Source: Adenophora triphylla var. japonica
Lineage: Eukaryota > Streptophyta > Magnoliopsida > Asterales > Campanulaceae
DNA length: 64,000 nucleotides
Assembly: GCA_022495995.1 (NCBI GenBank)
Contig: JAFEMH010000929.1
Span: forward strand, 372,001 to 436,000
Reading direction: 5' to 3'
Positions within the stretch are counted from its first letter, which is position 1, and the number at the start of each line of letters is the position of its first letter. The position numbers and the translations under genes were made by a program. Below, in pieces: positions 11,568 to 21,095 of this stretch. The notes under the pieces are model-generated. The model ran no database searches and was not told the DNA's origin. It worked only from the letters and a program-made list of their open reading frames with translations.

Positions 11568-11662
11568 GATGCATCTTATTTTCGGAAGCTCATCCTATAA
11601 GAACTCCAAGGTTAATCGTGCTTGACTGAAATTCTGGATGGGTGACACTGGGAAGTTTCTCG
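11568..11662 (+). promoter_or_regulatory. Decayed 5S-like segment in the central hybrid LTR
   Basis: Same 5S-related sequence in plus orientation, but with the A box changed (TTAATCGTGC instead of TTAAGCGTGC) and several bases missing around the intermediate element and C box (GGATGGGTGACACTGGGAAG). It is more degraded than the two outer copies. Confidence 0.7.
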
Positions 11663-12012
11663 AGCATGTAAGTGAGGACAACACGTGGCTGAAAGACTTG
11701 TGGTGGTTTGTGGGGCTAGTACGTCAAATCTGATAGCGTTCGACTCGATCTTCGGGCTCAGCGTTACAAATGGTATCAGAGCGGGACCCGGCCGGAAGTG
11801 TGGAGCAAAGTGCTGTGCGGAACAAAGTGCACACCGCGGAGTCGGTGGGAGTCACCTCTTGGATCCGTATGAGCCCCTCTTGGATCCACACTGGCCGGGG
11901 TTTCCAAGTAGGCCTCACGGACGCAAGGATCCTGAGTGGGGAGATTGTGGCGCCCAAAAATGTGTGTGCCTGATATGTTTGATATGATTTGATTAGTGCT
12001 ACTCATATCACC

Positions 12013-12116
12013 AAGATGCATCTTCTTTTCGGAAGCTCATCCTATAAGAACTCCAAGGTTAAGCGTGCTTGACCTGGGGAAATTCTGGGATGGGTGACCC
12101 ACTGGGAAGTTTCTCA
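12013..12116 (+). promoter_or_regulatory. 5S-rRNA-like Pol III promoter in right Cassandra LTR
   Basis: Plus-strand copy with AAGGTTAAGCGTGCTTGACC and GGGATGGGTGACCC, then CTGGGAAGT, spaced as in plant 5S rRNA. It is read rightwards, so the two outer 5S-like units of the dimer point away from each other. Confidence 0.8.
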
Positions 12117-12233
12117 GTGAGCATGTAAGTGAGGACAACACGTGCTGGAAAGACTTGTGGTGGTTTGTGGGGCTAGTACGTCAAATCTGATAGCGTTTCG
12201 ACTCGGTCTTCGGGCTCGGGGCGTTACATATAT

Positions 12234-12617
12234 CCCTCCAGCTGCTTGGAAGGTGGTTTTCTCAATATCAACCTCGTGCATTCTTATTTGATGGTAGCCC
12301 GAGTATGCATCAAAAAAGCTAAGAATGGCATGTCCAGCAATTGAGTCGACCAACTTGTCTATTCGAGGAAGTAGGTAGCTGTCCTTTGGGCACGCTAAAT
12401 TCAGATCAGTGAAGTCGACACACATCCTCCACTTCCCATTGGCTTTCTTAAACATCACCACGTTTTCCAGATAAGTAGTGTAGGACGCCTCCTTGATTAT
12501 ACATGTACTAAGAAGTTTGTTTACCTCCTGATTGATGGCTACTTCTTTGTCGTGAGCAAAAATCCTTGGCTTTTGGCTTTTGAATTTCATAGTGGGGTTG
12601 ACCACAAGGCGATGCAT
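12234..12617 (-). pseudogene. RT N-terminal half of Tat element A
   Basis: The minus strand encodes KFKSQKPRIFAHDKEVAINQ, NGKWRMCVDFTDLNLACPKD, SYLLPRIDKLVDSIAGHAIL and FFDAYSGYHQIRMHEVDIEK, the fingers/palm of a gypsy RT; the FFDAYSGYHQI block holds the first catalytic Asp. Just after FQAAGGIY the frame runs into the Cassandra dimer, and the rest of RT resumes at 10985. Very similar to 33388-33735 of element B. Confidence 0.9.
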
Positions 12618-13298
12618 TGCAACCTATTCTTTGACTCCCCTCATGTCCTCTACCCTCCAGGCAAAAATATATGTACTTTCTTTCAATAGGTCGACTATCT
12701 CCACCTTTTCTTCTGGTGACAACTGTCTCCCTATTTTAATTTTTTGTTCACGGTTATAGGGTAGATGGGTTGGCCTTTATATCCTCCAGCTCGTCCAGTG
12801 GTTTCAGCTCTGGGCCGTCTCTAAACTACAGAGTCTCAATGATGATCTCTCTAACCTTTTTCTTTCCTCAACCCCCAAGTGTGGAGCTTCTACCTCGATC
12901 ATATCATCCAGCTCAGGAGCTATTTCCCCGTTGGAGGCCCCTGAGTTTTGGTTGACTTGGAGGCATAGGTCGCCAATGATGATATGGTCGAGCAAAACTG
13001 TATCTTTCGCAACCCAAGCGTTTTCAGAGGGACGTGTCGGCTCATTCATGACGTGGTCATGTGAGGGATAGGTCGCCTCTTCTATACACTTGATTGTAGA
13101 TAGTCTGGAGGTAGTGGTGACAGATTTTGAAAACTTTCAACTTGCCTCTGGAGTGTCAATTTCCAACTCCCTCTTCTTCTTGGAGCGGAGAACATGATCC
13201 AGGTATTCCCTAGGTGTTCTTAGGACGCACCCAACTCCCAGTACGATGGGGAACTTGACCCTTTGATGATGGATGGAGAGCACCATTCTTAGTGCGAC

Positions 13299-13793
13299 CT
13301 ATCCAGGTATACCCAATATAGCATGGTAATCACTTATTACATCAATAACTATAAATGTTACCTTAGATGTTGTTCTCAAGGGATGTTGTCCAATGTCCTC
13401 CTCGAGCTCTATCTGACCTTTTGCTTCGAACTTGTGGTTGGTGAAGCCCTCTAGTCGACCTGAGTAAGGCGACAATCGAACATCAGTCAAACCCATGTCT
13501 AGGAAGGTTTTGTAATATAGAATGTCCTTACAGGCCCCCATATCGATCAAAATCATGCTGGAGGTACAGTCATCAATATCAATGAGCCCTGGAATCACCA
13601 ATATCTGCTCTCTCGCAGCCATGCTGGCCGCTAGCTCATAGGGATAGAAACTGATCACCTCATCTTGTACACAACTTCTGGGAGGTATATATGGGACTTT
13701 AATCAATTGGAAAATCTTGTGTTTGAGCGATGTGTTGCTTGTTTCTTCAGCAATTACCCCCAAAGTCAGTCTCGGCTGCCTTGGTTCTGGCAC
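13299..13793 (-). pseudogene. Aspartic protease region of Tat element A
   Basis: A 164-residue minus-strand frame contains the pre-protease block (HKIFQLIKVPYIPPRSCVQD), then ILIDMGACKDILYYKTFLDM, and ends in DYHAILGIPG. The catalytic D-T-G of the family (present in element B as LIDTGAS) is D-M-G here, so the enzyme would be inactive even without the surrounding frame breaks. Positions 12618-13298 continue this ORF region as a degraded linker to RT. Confidence 0.8.
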
Positions 13794-13799
13794 ACCCCT

Positions 13800-15567
13800 T
13801 GTACGTCAATCTCCTCCTTCAGGACGACCCCCTTTCACAAACCTATCCAACCTTCCTTCATTTACCCACTTCTGGATGATTCTTTTCAAGATCATATATT
13901 CCTCCGTGCTATTCCTGGTGTCCTTGTGGTACTCGCAGTACCTTCCATTATCCCTTCTGAACTCGTTTTGAGTATTCATTGGGGCAGGAGGACCTAGGTC
14001 GACTGTATTCATGATTTTTGTCCGACTAACCGTAAGGGGAGTGAAGCTTTCAGGTACCCTTTCATTCTCCCTAGTTCTATTTTTTCCCTTGTTGTTGTCA
14101 TTCTTGTTCTACCCTCCTTTGGTCAACTCACCAACTTCAGAATGCTTGGAGCCTTTATCCTTCTTTCTTTAATTACGTTCCTTAGCCACGGTCACATCAT
14201 AAGCCCTTTCAAACAATTCCTTCCTTGTGGTCGCCCTCCTAACCTGGAGCTCATAATCCAGATGGGGAGAGGACACCCCATTCTTGAAACAGTTGATGAC
14301 CTCCCTATCTGTCAGGTCTTCCTCAATTTGGTTGACCAACTCCTTGAACCTAGTGAAGTAACTCATGGTACTTTCTGCCTTTCCCTGAGTCATGTTGTTT
14401 AGATCGGTCACTGTCTTCTTATGAGCCCCTTCTGTGGAGAACCTTTCTAGGAACTTCCCCCTCATGTAACCCCACGAGGTGATGCAGCCAGTGGATAGGC
14501 CATGGAACCAAGTCAGTGCTGCAGCGGTGAAGGTGCTGGTTAATGCCTTTCATCGCACGTCATCCTCAGAGGAGACCAAACACATAGTGGCCACAAAGTG
14601 TTGCAAATGATTCAAGGCATTGGTCGTGCCTGGATACTTTTCTAACACTGCAACTTAAACCCGGCATGTGGACCTTTGTCGAGCATGTCCTTGCCCAAAG
14701 GTTGAAGAGTGCAATCATTTCGTTCGACCTTCCCATTAGTTGCCTTACGATCTGCCTCCATATTATCCAATCTTCTTTTTAAATTGATAAGCTCCCTAAC
14801 ATCCAGGTCGACCTCTGGTGGGAGACTGAATTAGACTTTTGCCTCTCCTCACGGCCGTGCTCCCTCCTAAAGTGAGTCCTCTGCCTCTCATCCCTTGGGG
14901 GACTCCTTTCTCTCCTTTCTCGTCGGGGAAGCGACCTCTCTCCCCTTTGTGGTGACCTACGTTGAGCCCTGTCAGCTTCAAGCTACCTTCTTTGAGTTGA
15001 GTCGGCCTCTTGCTCTTTCTGTTGGTTGAGCCTATCCCTTAGGTCACCAGTCTGGTCTATAACGATGTGGGTTGGGGGAGGCATTTCATTCCTTCTATCT
15101 TCTCCTGACTGCATAGGTGCCCCATTAGCACGCCTATGAGAGGTGAGAGAAGGAGCTATCATATGTGATCTTCTGTCATCCTTCTTAGAAGACTCAGGTA
15201 GCTCGATCAACTCATTCTATACCTCGAGTAAACTCTGCAGCAGTCTAGCCCGCTCTAGCAAGATCTCATTTCTACTAAGGTGAGAAGCTGAGGGACCTGC
15301 AATGTCGCCTGCAGCTGGTTGACCTGTTTAGATCCTTTTAGCTTGATGGCTCACCGCTTGATTAGGCAGGGGCCTCTTCTCTCTCCTCCTATCTTGCAGC
15401 CCCATTCCATCAGCCACTCTGTTGTAGCGAGTAGCCCTTCTAGTAGGGTGCCCCTATGGAGGAGGTAAATTAGCAGTACGGTTCCCCATACCTACATCAA
15501 TATTTCCCCCAATATTCTCACGTATTGGTTCACTGGATGCAGTAGCAGTATGTCCATCTGAGACCAT
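13800..15567 (-). pseudogene. gag of Tat element A
   Basis: It begins at the ATG complementary to 15565-15567 (MVSDGHTATASSEPIREN), 58 nt inside the PBS. An Arg/Ser/Pro-rich N-terminus (frames at 14796-15210) leads to the capsid core: GKFLERFSTEGAHKKTVTDL and SYFTRFKELVNQIEEDLTDR in 14465-14169. The nucleocapsid motif lies in 14012-13806 as CEYHKDTRNSTEEY, where element B has CDFHKDHGHNTERC, so the zinc-binding His and last Cys are lost. Many stops interrupt it (for example TAG about 15456). Confidence 0.8.
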
Positions 15568-15605
15568 GTTTGTGATTAGGCGAAGTTTCAAGGTCTAGTG
15601 TAATC

Positions 15606-15625
15606 GTTTTCCGGCAATGGAACCA
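15606..15625 (-). other. Primer-binding site of Tat element A
   Basis: The minus strand reads TGGTTCCATTGCCGGAAAAC, 6 nt inside the LTR border at 15632. Elements B (TGGTTCCATTGCTAGGAA) and D (TGGTTCCGTTGCCGGGAC) have the same site at the same place, supporting common ancestry. I do not assign the tRNA isotype. Confidence 0.75.
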
Positions 15626-15631
15626 AATCGA

Positions 15632-16231
15632 TGACGCAGAAAATGATCCAGATCAACCTTATTCCAGCAGTAGGTTGATCTCCAGCTACTAGGACATGAA
15701 ACCACGAACAAATGACTAGCCAAGATTGTCTCCGGCTAATACCCTCCGACGTGATGATGAGATGTCGAGTTATATGGTGATATAAACTGTATTGAAAATG
15801 ACGTAATCTCAAAATAGCCAAGAAGACATTACCTTTTTTAAGTTTAATATAGTATGGTATATATAGCAGCTCCATATTATAGTAAGGAATCCCTTAAATC
15901 GCGTAGATAATGTAGGTGTAACGTTCTCCGTGATTGTAGCAGACGATTACAGATTGAGTCGTAGTTAGATGCACGTTTCTGTAGATCGAAGTCGCCTGAG
16001 AATTCGAGGTCAACCTGACTTCGTGCATTAGCCAGGCAGAGATTGTACAAGCAGATGATCGTATGTCGTACGAAGCTAGGTCGGGACAAAGGATGGTCGA
16101 ACAATAATCTAGGTCGACGAATCAATGTTGTTAAATCGCTGGAGCCGTAGTAATTAAATTGGAGCATTCAATAACTGTGTATTTGTGATGCTCAAAACGT
16201 TGGACAGCATGCGTTGGGTCTGATAACATCA
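15632..16231 (-). repeat. 5' LTR of Tat element A
   Basis: A 600-bp block bounded on the plus strand by TGACGCAG and ATAACATCA, directly outside the PBS. On the minus strand it starts TGATGTTATC and carries a TATATATA box near 15855-15866. No partner LTR is in the window, so the borders are judged from the TG/CA ends and the PBS alone. Confidence 0.7.
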
Positions 16232-16261
16232 GTTTTATTCCGTTCACATAATTAAATACTA

Positions 16262-16619
16262 CTCCCTCCGTCCCAGACCAAGGGTCCTCGGGGGGGATTT
16301 CACGCTTCTTAAGAATTTTTTTTAAAGTGGGTAAAAAATTTTAGGAGAGAGAATGTAAAAGTTAAATGTGTGGTAGGGAATAGGGGAGAGAATGTAAAAG
16401 TTAAATATGTGGTAGGGAATAGGAGAGAGAATGTAAAAGTTAAAAATATTTAATAGGAGAGAGAATGAGTGGGAGAAATAGTAATGGTTTTTTTGTAAAT
16501 ATATGGAGATAATAAGGGTATGAATATATGAAAAAATTTCCATTTAAGAAAAGGAACTCTTGACCTGAGACGAACCAAAAAGGAAAGTAAGATTCTTATC
16601 TTAATCTGAACGGAGGGAG
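16262..16619. mobile_element. Stowaway MITE S1
   Basis: Starts CTCCCTCCGTCCCAGACCAA and ends CGGAGGGAG, with TA on both sides (16260-16261, 16620-16621). The ends are the classic Stowaway (Tc1/mariner) inverted repeat and TA target. The interior is AT-rich with GGAGAGAGAATG words shared by its neighbours. No coding capacity. Confidence 0.85.
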
Positions 16620-16638
16620 TATTAATAGTTACACAATA

Positions 16639-16933
16639 CTCCCTCCGTCCCATTAAGCTTAAGAAGATTCCATTTTGCGCGGGAATTAAGGAATATTATT
16701 ATAGTATTAGGAGAGAGAATGAGTGGAAGAAGTGTTGTGAGTGTGAAAAATTAAATAGGAGAGAGAATGAGTGGAGGGAATAGTAAATTATAATGTGTTG
16801 TGAGTATTAAAATAATGTAGGAGAGAGAATGAGTGGAGAGAATAGTGATTTAAGGTTTCCTTTTTGGGATTTCTTAAGACTTATGGGACGCCCAAAATGG
16901 AAAGTTTTCTTAAGACTTATGGGACAGAGGGAG
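16639..16933. mobile_element. Stowaway MITE S2
   Basis: Starts CTCCCTCCGTCCCATTAAG and ends in GGGACAGAGGGAG, flanked by TA (16637-16638, 16934-16935). Length 295 bp, the same as S10 in copia E, with which it shares interior words (CTTAAGA near the ends, GGAGAGAGAATGAGTGGA). Confidence 0.85.
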
Positions 16934-17535
16934 TATTTGTTTAGCAATAGTTTAAAAATACTACTCATCCCTTTCCGTAATGATTGCCAATATTATAATT
17001 TGAGGTACATCAGAAAAAATTGTAAATAGACATACTTTTGTGAAAAAATATACATAGGCATTTCCGTCGTTTTGCATTTTGGATAACAATGCTAAAAAAA
17101 GCATCCAACTATTCTTATTTTGCGAATTTTACCATTAAATTCAATTTTGTTGTATCTAATACATCCAAATCATTTCTTTTTCATCTATAGTCACTATTAC
17201 TAATACCGTTAGTTTTTTACTGTTAAATGATCATTTGCAATGCATATGATCAATTTATATGCGATATTTTTTATTGTTCACATATTTAAAATTTAACTTG
17301 TTCTCGATAGTTCTAGCCTATTGACTTTTTTCTCAATTTAGTCACTAAATTTTTTTATTTTTATTTTTTTGAACTTAAACCATAATATTAATTAAAAATC
17401 CATTTTTTTTATATAGTATTCGTTATTTGTATTTTCTAATAATAAAAATGATATCTTTATTTGTTTTTTTTTTAAAGAAGAATAAAAATATATAATACTT
17501 CAATGTCTATATTTCTACGATGAAATAAATATATA

Positions 17536-17819
17536 CTCCTCCGTCCCACTCCATTGTAAATCATGTTTTTGGGCATGAAAATTAAGAAAAAGTAGGAGAG
17601 AGAAATAGGTGGAGGTGTTTGTGAGTATGAAAAATTAAATAGGAGAGAGAATGAGTGGGAGGAATAGTTAAGAGAGAGAATGTTGTGAGTGTAAAAATAA
17701 AATAGGAGAAAGAATGAGTGGGTGAAATAGTAAAAATTCTTTGTCATTTTGGACAGTTCACAATGGAGTGGAACGTCTCAAAAAGAAAATAAGTCCACAT
17801 TGGAGTGGGACGAAGGGAG
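17536..17819. mobile_element. Stowaway MITE S3
   Basis: Starts CTCCTCCGTCCCACTCCATT (one C short of the usual end) and ends AATGG...GGGACGAAGGGAG through the matching inverted segment ATTGGAGTGGGACGAAGGGAG; TA on both sides. The interior carries the GGAGAGAGAATGAGTGGG words of this group. Confidence 0.8.
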
Positions 17820-17832
17820 TATTTTTGAAATA

Positions 17833-17919
17833 CTCCTTCCGTCCCAGACCAAGGATTATCTGGGACGAATCAAAAGGGAAAGTAGAACCCTTGGTCTGAG
17901 ACTACTGAGACGGAGGGAG
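17833..17919. mobile_element. Stowaway MITE S4, 87-bp mini form
   Basis: Starts CTCCTTCCGTCCCAGACCAA and ends TTGGTCTGAGACTACTGAGACGGAGGGAG, TA-flanked. It is almost all inverted repeat. The subterminal AGACCAAG word is shared with S1, so it looks like an internal-deletion derivative of an S1-type element. Confidence 0.8.
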
Positions 17920-17946
17920 TATTCATTTTGAGATTGATGTGGTATA

Positions 17947-18215
17947 CTCCTTCCGTCCCATTAGAAATCACTCAGTTACTGTATTCGCGTGGATTATGAA
18001 AAAAAATAATGATATAAATGTTGTGAGTGTAAAAGTAAAATAGGAGAGAGAATGAGTGGAGGGAATAGTAAATTATAATAGTGTTGTGAATATTAAAATA
18101 ATGTAAAAGAGAATAAATGGAGGGAATAGTAAAAAAAATTTGTCATTTTAGAAAGTGTGTGATTTGTAGCGGGACGTCCAAGGAAAGTGTATGATTTGTA
18201 GCGAGACGGAGGGAG
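17947..18215. mobile_element. Stowaway MITE S5
   Basis: Starts CTCCTTCCGTCCCATTAGAA and ends GAGACGGAGGGAG, TA-flanked. The right part holds a short near-duplicate (GTGTGATTTGTAGCGGGACG then GTGTATGATTTGTAGCGAGA), which looks like two successive right termini. Confidence 0.8.
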
Positions 18216-18366
18216 TATACCAAACACCCACCACCGTATTACCGTCGCTGCCGCCACCATCGTCATCATCAACTACCACCACCACCCTCATCATCTACCA
18301 CCCAAAACACTCGTATTCAAAAATCAAAACCCAGAAAAATGGAATCAAAAATCAAACTCTTAATTA

Positions 18367-18565
18367 GGCTCCGTTTGTTTAGCGTAAAACATTTTTCGGA
18401 AAATGATTTCCTGCAAAATGTTTTCCGAAAAATGAAAATATTTTTCGAAAAATGAGATTAACATGTTTAGCGTAAAACATTTTCTCAATTTTTCGGTCCG
18501 AAACAAACACCGAAAAATGAGAAAAATGTTTTCCGAAAAACATTTTCCCCCAAACAAATGGAGCC
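18367..18565. mobile_element. MITE with GGCTCC(G/A)TTTGTTT inverted ends
   Basis: Ends GGCTCCGTTTGTTT and AAACAAATGGAGCC are inverted repeats with one mismatch over 14 bp. Inside, AGCGTAAAACATTTT occurs twice, and GTTTTCCGAAAAA-type words recur in both orientations. I could not find a convincing target duplication, so the superfamily (hAT is the usual suspect for such ends) is not settled. Confidence 0.6.
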
Positions 18566-19234
18566 TTGGACTTCTCCACAAATCACAAAACGGAAGAAGA
18601 AAATAAACACTTCGATTCGGCCAAAATGATGATTTGGAATAAACAAATTCGAAAAAAAAGGAGAAGGCTTCAGATCTGCAATCTCTGCTCCGATCGACTG
18701 CTTCGATCGATTTCTACGACTCCAATCTCTCTCTTCTCCGTTCTCAAAAACTCCGGCTTACACTGGCCCAACAATCGACCTTTCTCTTTTGGCCAAATCC
18801 TTCCATCAAGCTGCAATTTTTTTTCCGGCTTCTCTGATCCATTTCTCCGACCCCAAATTGAGACAGACTGTTTAAGGGAAGAGAAAGGGAGGGGGAACGG
18901 CATGAATGAATAAAAGGAGGAAATTTTATGGTTTTAAGTTTTTTTTTTCTTTTTTATTCACCCCTTACAGTTTTCAAAATAATAATTAAACCCCTGTATT
19001 TTATTTTTTACTTTTGAAAAAACTACCAAAAATGCCCATTAATTAGATCACATGCGATGCAGATGACCATTTTAGTTGTAAAAAAATTAAGAGGATTAGC
19101 GATAGTGACGATGGATGCAATAAAAATTTGTTAAATGTAACGAAAATGAGTTTAGTGATAAAATTACAAAAGAGGAATAGTTTGGTGCTTTTTGGCACTT
19201 TTTCCTTGCATTTTTCATTTTAACTCTTTGCAAA
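18566..19234. other. No gene seen
   Basis: AT-rich flank. Open frames on both strands at 18566-18913 have no recognisable domain, no homopolymer-free codon bias and no clear gene context. A weak GA/CT-rich part lies near 18880. Confidence 0.5.
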
Positions 19235-19244
19235 GTAAATATCA

Positions 19245-19430
19245 GTGTTCTAAAAGACCCCGCCTAAGGGCGCCTAGGCCCCGCCTAGGCGCTAGGCCCC
19301 TCTTCAACGTCTAGTTCTAAGCCCCGTCTAGGTCCCGACTAATCCCGACTAATTCCCGACTAGTCCCCGCCTAGGCGCTAGGCCCGACTCCGCCGCCTAG
19401 CATCCGCGCCTAGCGCTTTTTAGAACCTCG
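19245..19430. mobile_element. GC-rich palindromic MITE with 10-bp target duplication
   Basis: A 186-bp GC-rich block in an AT-rich setting, flanked by perfect direct repeats GTAAATATCA (19235-19244 and 19431-19440). Ends contain GTTCTAAAAG and CTTTTTAGAAC in inverted orientation. The interior is built from CGCCTAGGCGCTAGGCCC-like palindromic words. A 10-bp duplication is in the size range of Mutator-like elements. No coding potential. Confidence 0.7.
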
Positions 19431-19440
19431 GTAAATATCA

Positions 19441-20975
19441 CATTTTTAACTAAAGTAAATACATCTCAAAGTTTTGAAATAAATAGAGTAAGGTATAAGT
19501 ATTTACTTGATCCATCTCAAATAATGTTTCGTTTGACTATTCAAAGTTTTTAGTTAGTGATATTATTTTTTAATTAACCTTTATGAAAGTAAATATTACG
19601 CTTTAGTATTTAGAGAATACATATTTTATTACAAGGATAATATGGAAATGATAATTTTAATCATTCAATTTACGCAATGATATTATCATTTTGGTGTAAA
19701 GAGTGTCGGTGTTGTGCGTAAAAAACTGTCAGCAATATTGTTAAATAGTGTCAGTGATAATGTTAAGGAGTCTCAGTGTGCTATAACAAGTTCGATATTT
19801 ACAAAAATGTCACCTCACATTTTAAAACAAGTTCAAGTTATTTACAATAATATCATTGCGCATTTTAAAACAAGTTTTCATTATTTACAATAATGTCACG
19901 TGCATTTTGAAAATTCATTTTTCCTAATATCAGAAAAAATATGTTTTACTCTTCATATTTCACAAAAATAGAAGGCAAATTACATAAAGACATTTTCAAA
20001 ATTCGACAATAAGTTCCTACTGAAAATGTGGATAAAAATACTCATAACTGCAATTTTAGCGCGTACCAACGTCTTATTCGATTGATGAGTGAAGATTAGG
20101 ATCCGCTGCTTTGCACTCCCTATACATTCTCCCTCCCTCTTTCTCCCTATTCCTTTTTTTTTCCCAGTTAATAAAAACATCAACTATGAAATTTGTCATA
20201 CAGTTGTTTTAAAAGAATGAAATAAATAACTGAGAAATCTATAACACGGTTATAACATAAACAAACTATAATCATGACAACTGTGAAAACCTATATAACA
20301 AATAGAATTCTCAGTTTATAACATAAACCAATTCTATTTCACAGTTATTTAAATAATCGTGAAATTGAATTCACAGTTATTTATACCAAAACTTGTGTCC
20401 AAGTTTCATGAGAAATATTAGTTGTTCACCAAACTCTAACCAAAATAACTCTGAAATACACATCACAAATAAAAAATTTATTAGTTGTTTAAGAAAAATA
20501 ACTGTGAAATACAAATCACAGTTATTTCACAAACAATACATGAGAATGAACAACTGTGAAAACCTATAAAACATTAATGTGAAATAGAATTCTCAGTTTA
20601 TAACATAAACCAACACAGTTATAACATAAAAATACCAAAACTTGTGACCATGGCGATCTGAGTGAGAGAGAAGAAATCAACGGGAAATGAATTTGAATTT
20701 AAATTCAGCGATAGTGAAAGAGAAAATCTTCTTCATGTCGCTGAAATCTAGGGCTTGTTGTTCTCCATTATTTGAACAACGTTAATACTCACATTCATCA
20801 AACCAATCGTGTTTTTTCTTCTATTATGCAACTTATAAAAACAGTGTTGCCGTTCAATTCTATCGACGACTTCCTGTTCCTCGCAAGCAGAGCGTTTTGA
20901 AGTTCTCTCGGCATTTTTGTTCAGATCTAGGTCCTTTTTCCTTTGGAATTTCAATAGTATCGTTTTATTATTATT
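19441..20975. other. AT-rich flank with AACTGTGA/TCACAGTT repeats
   Basis: No gene seen. Between about 20215 and 20640 the words ATAACTGTGAAAT and its complement, and TATAACATAAAC, recur many times in both orientations, suggesting decayed non-autonomous element remains. The stretch ends in a short TTA microsatellite (20966-20980), the target of element B. Confidence 0.5.
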
Positions 20976-20980
20976 ATTAT

Positions 20981-21095
20981 TGAACAGTATAAACCGAGAT
21001 ACGAACATGGGCTTGTCCGGGTCAGGCCCAAGTGGATTGGGCCATAAACATAATCCATCAAATATTAAGTTACGAGGTAATACTTGGGCTTCCTC
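20981..21095 (+). repeat. Left LTR of Tat element B, first piece
   Basis: Matches the start of the right LTR (42681 onwards: TGAACAGTATAAACCGAGAT) with a few substitutions. It breaks at TCCTC where copia C inserted and resumes after 29045. Confidence 0.9.

Larger units (their letters stand above)
10992..12228. mobile_element. Head-to-head dimer of Cassandra TRIM (LTR palindrome)
   Basis: A 1237-bp symmetric structure: LTR (minus, 10992-11276), internal (minus, 11277-11453), hybrid central LTR (11454-11768), internal (plus, 11769-11945), LTR (plus, 11946-12228). Both internal parts are 177 bp. Each has the methionine-tRNA-type primer site TGGTATCAGAGC next to the central LTR and a G-rich polypurine tract next to the outer LTR. 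The LTRs carry 5S-rRNA-like sequence, the signature of Cassandra. One pair of TATAT repeats (10987-10991, 12229-12233) flanks the whole dimer, and both outer ends are LTR 3' ends. It sits in the RT of element A. Confidence 0.85.
3601..16231 (-). mobile_element. Tat-lineage Ty3/gypsy retrotransposon 'A', degraded
   Basis: On the minus strand the element runs LTR (16231-15632), PBS (about 15625), gag, protease, RT, RNase H, second RNase H, integrase (to about 7283), a 79-bp tandem-repeat spacer (about 6780-7190), then an ORF on the opposite strand (3644-6540). The second RNase H and an antisense ORF downstream of pol are Tat-lineage hallmarks. Two later insertions interrupt it: a solo LTR at 7634-9062 and a Cassandra dimer at 10992-12228. 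The 3' LTR is not in the window, probably displaced by the Athila-like insertion at the left. Every coding domain carries stops or frameshifts. Confidence 0.85.

Noticed and set aside
11247..12021. Open frames on both strands in the Cassandra dimer
   Set aside because: They are mirror images produced by the palindrome and LTR sequence; TRIMs have no coding capacity.
11105..12116. True 5S rRNA genes
   Set aside because: The similarity is limited to the promoter and 3' half, with many changes, and lies inside LTRs with TG/CA ends and a PBS.
18566..18913. 115-aa plus-strand and 77-aa minus-strand frames as host gene exons
   Set aside because: No recognisable domain, no splice context, both strands open over the same bases, next to MITEs.
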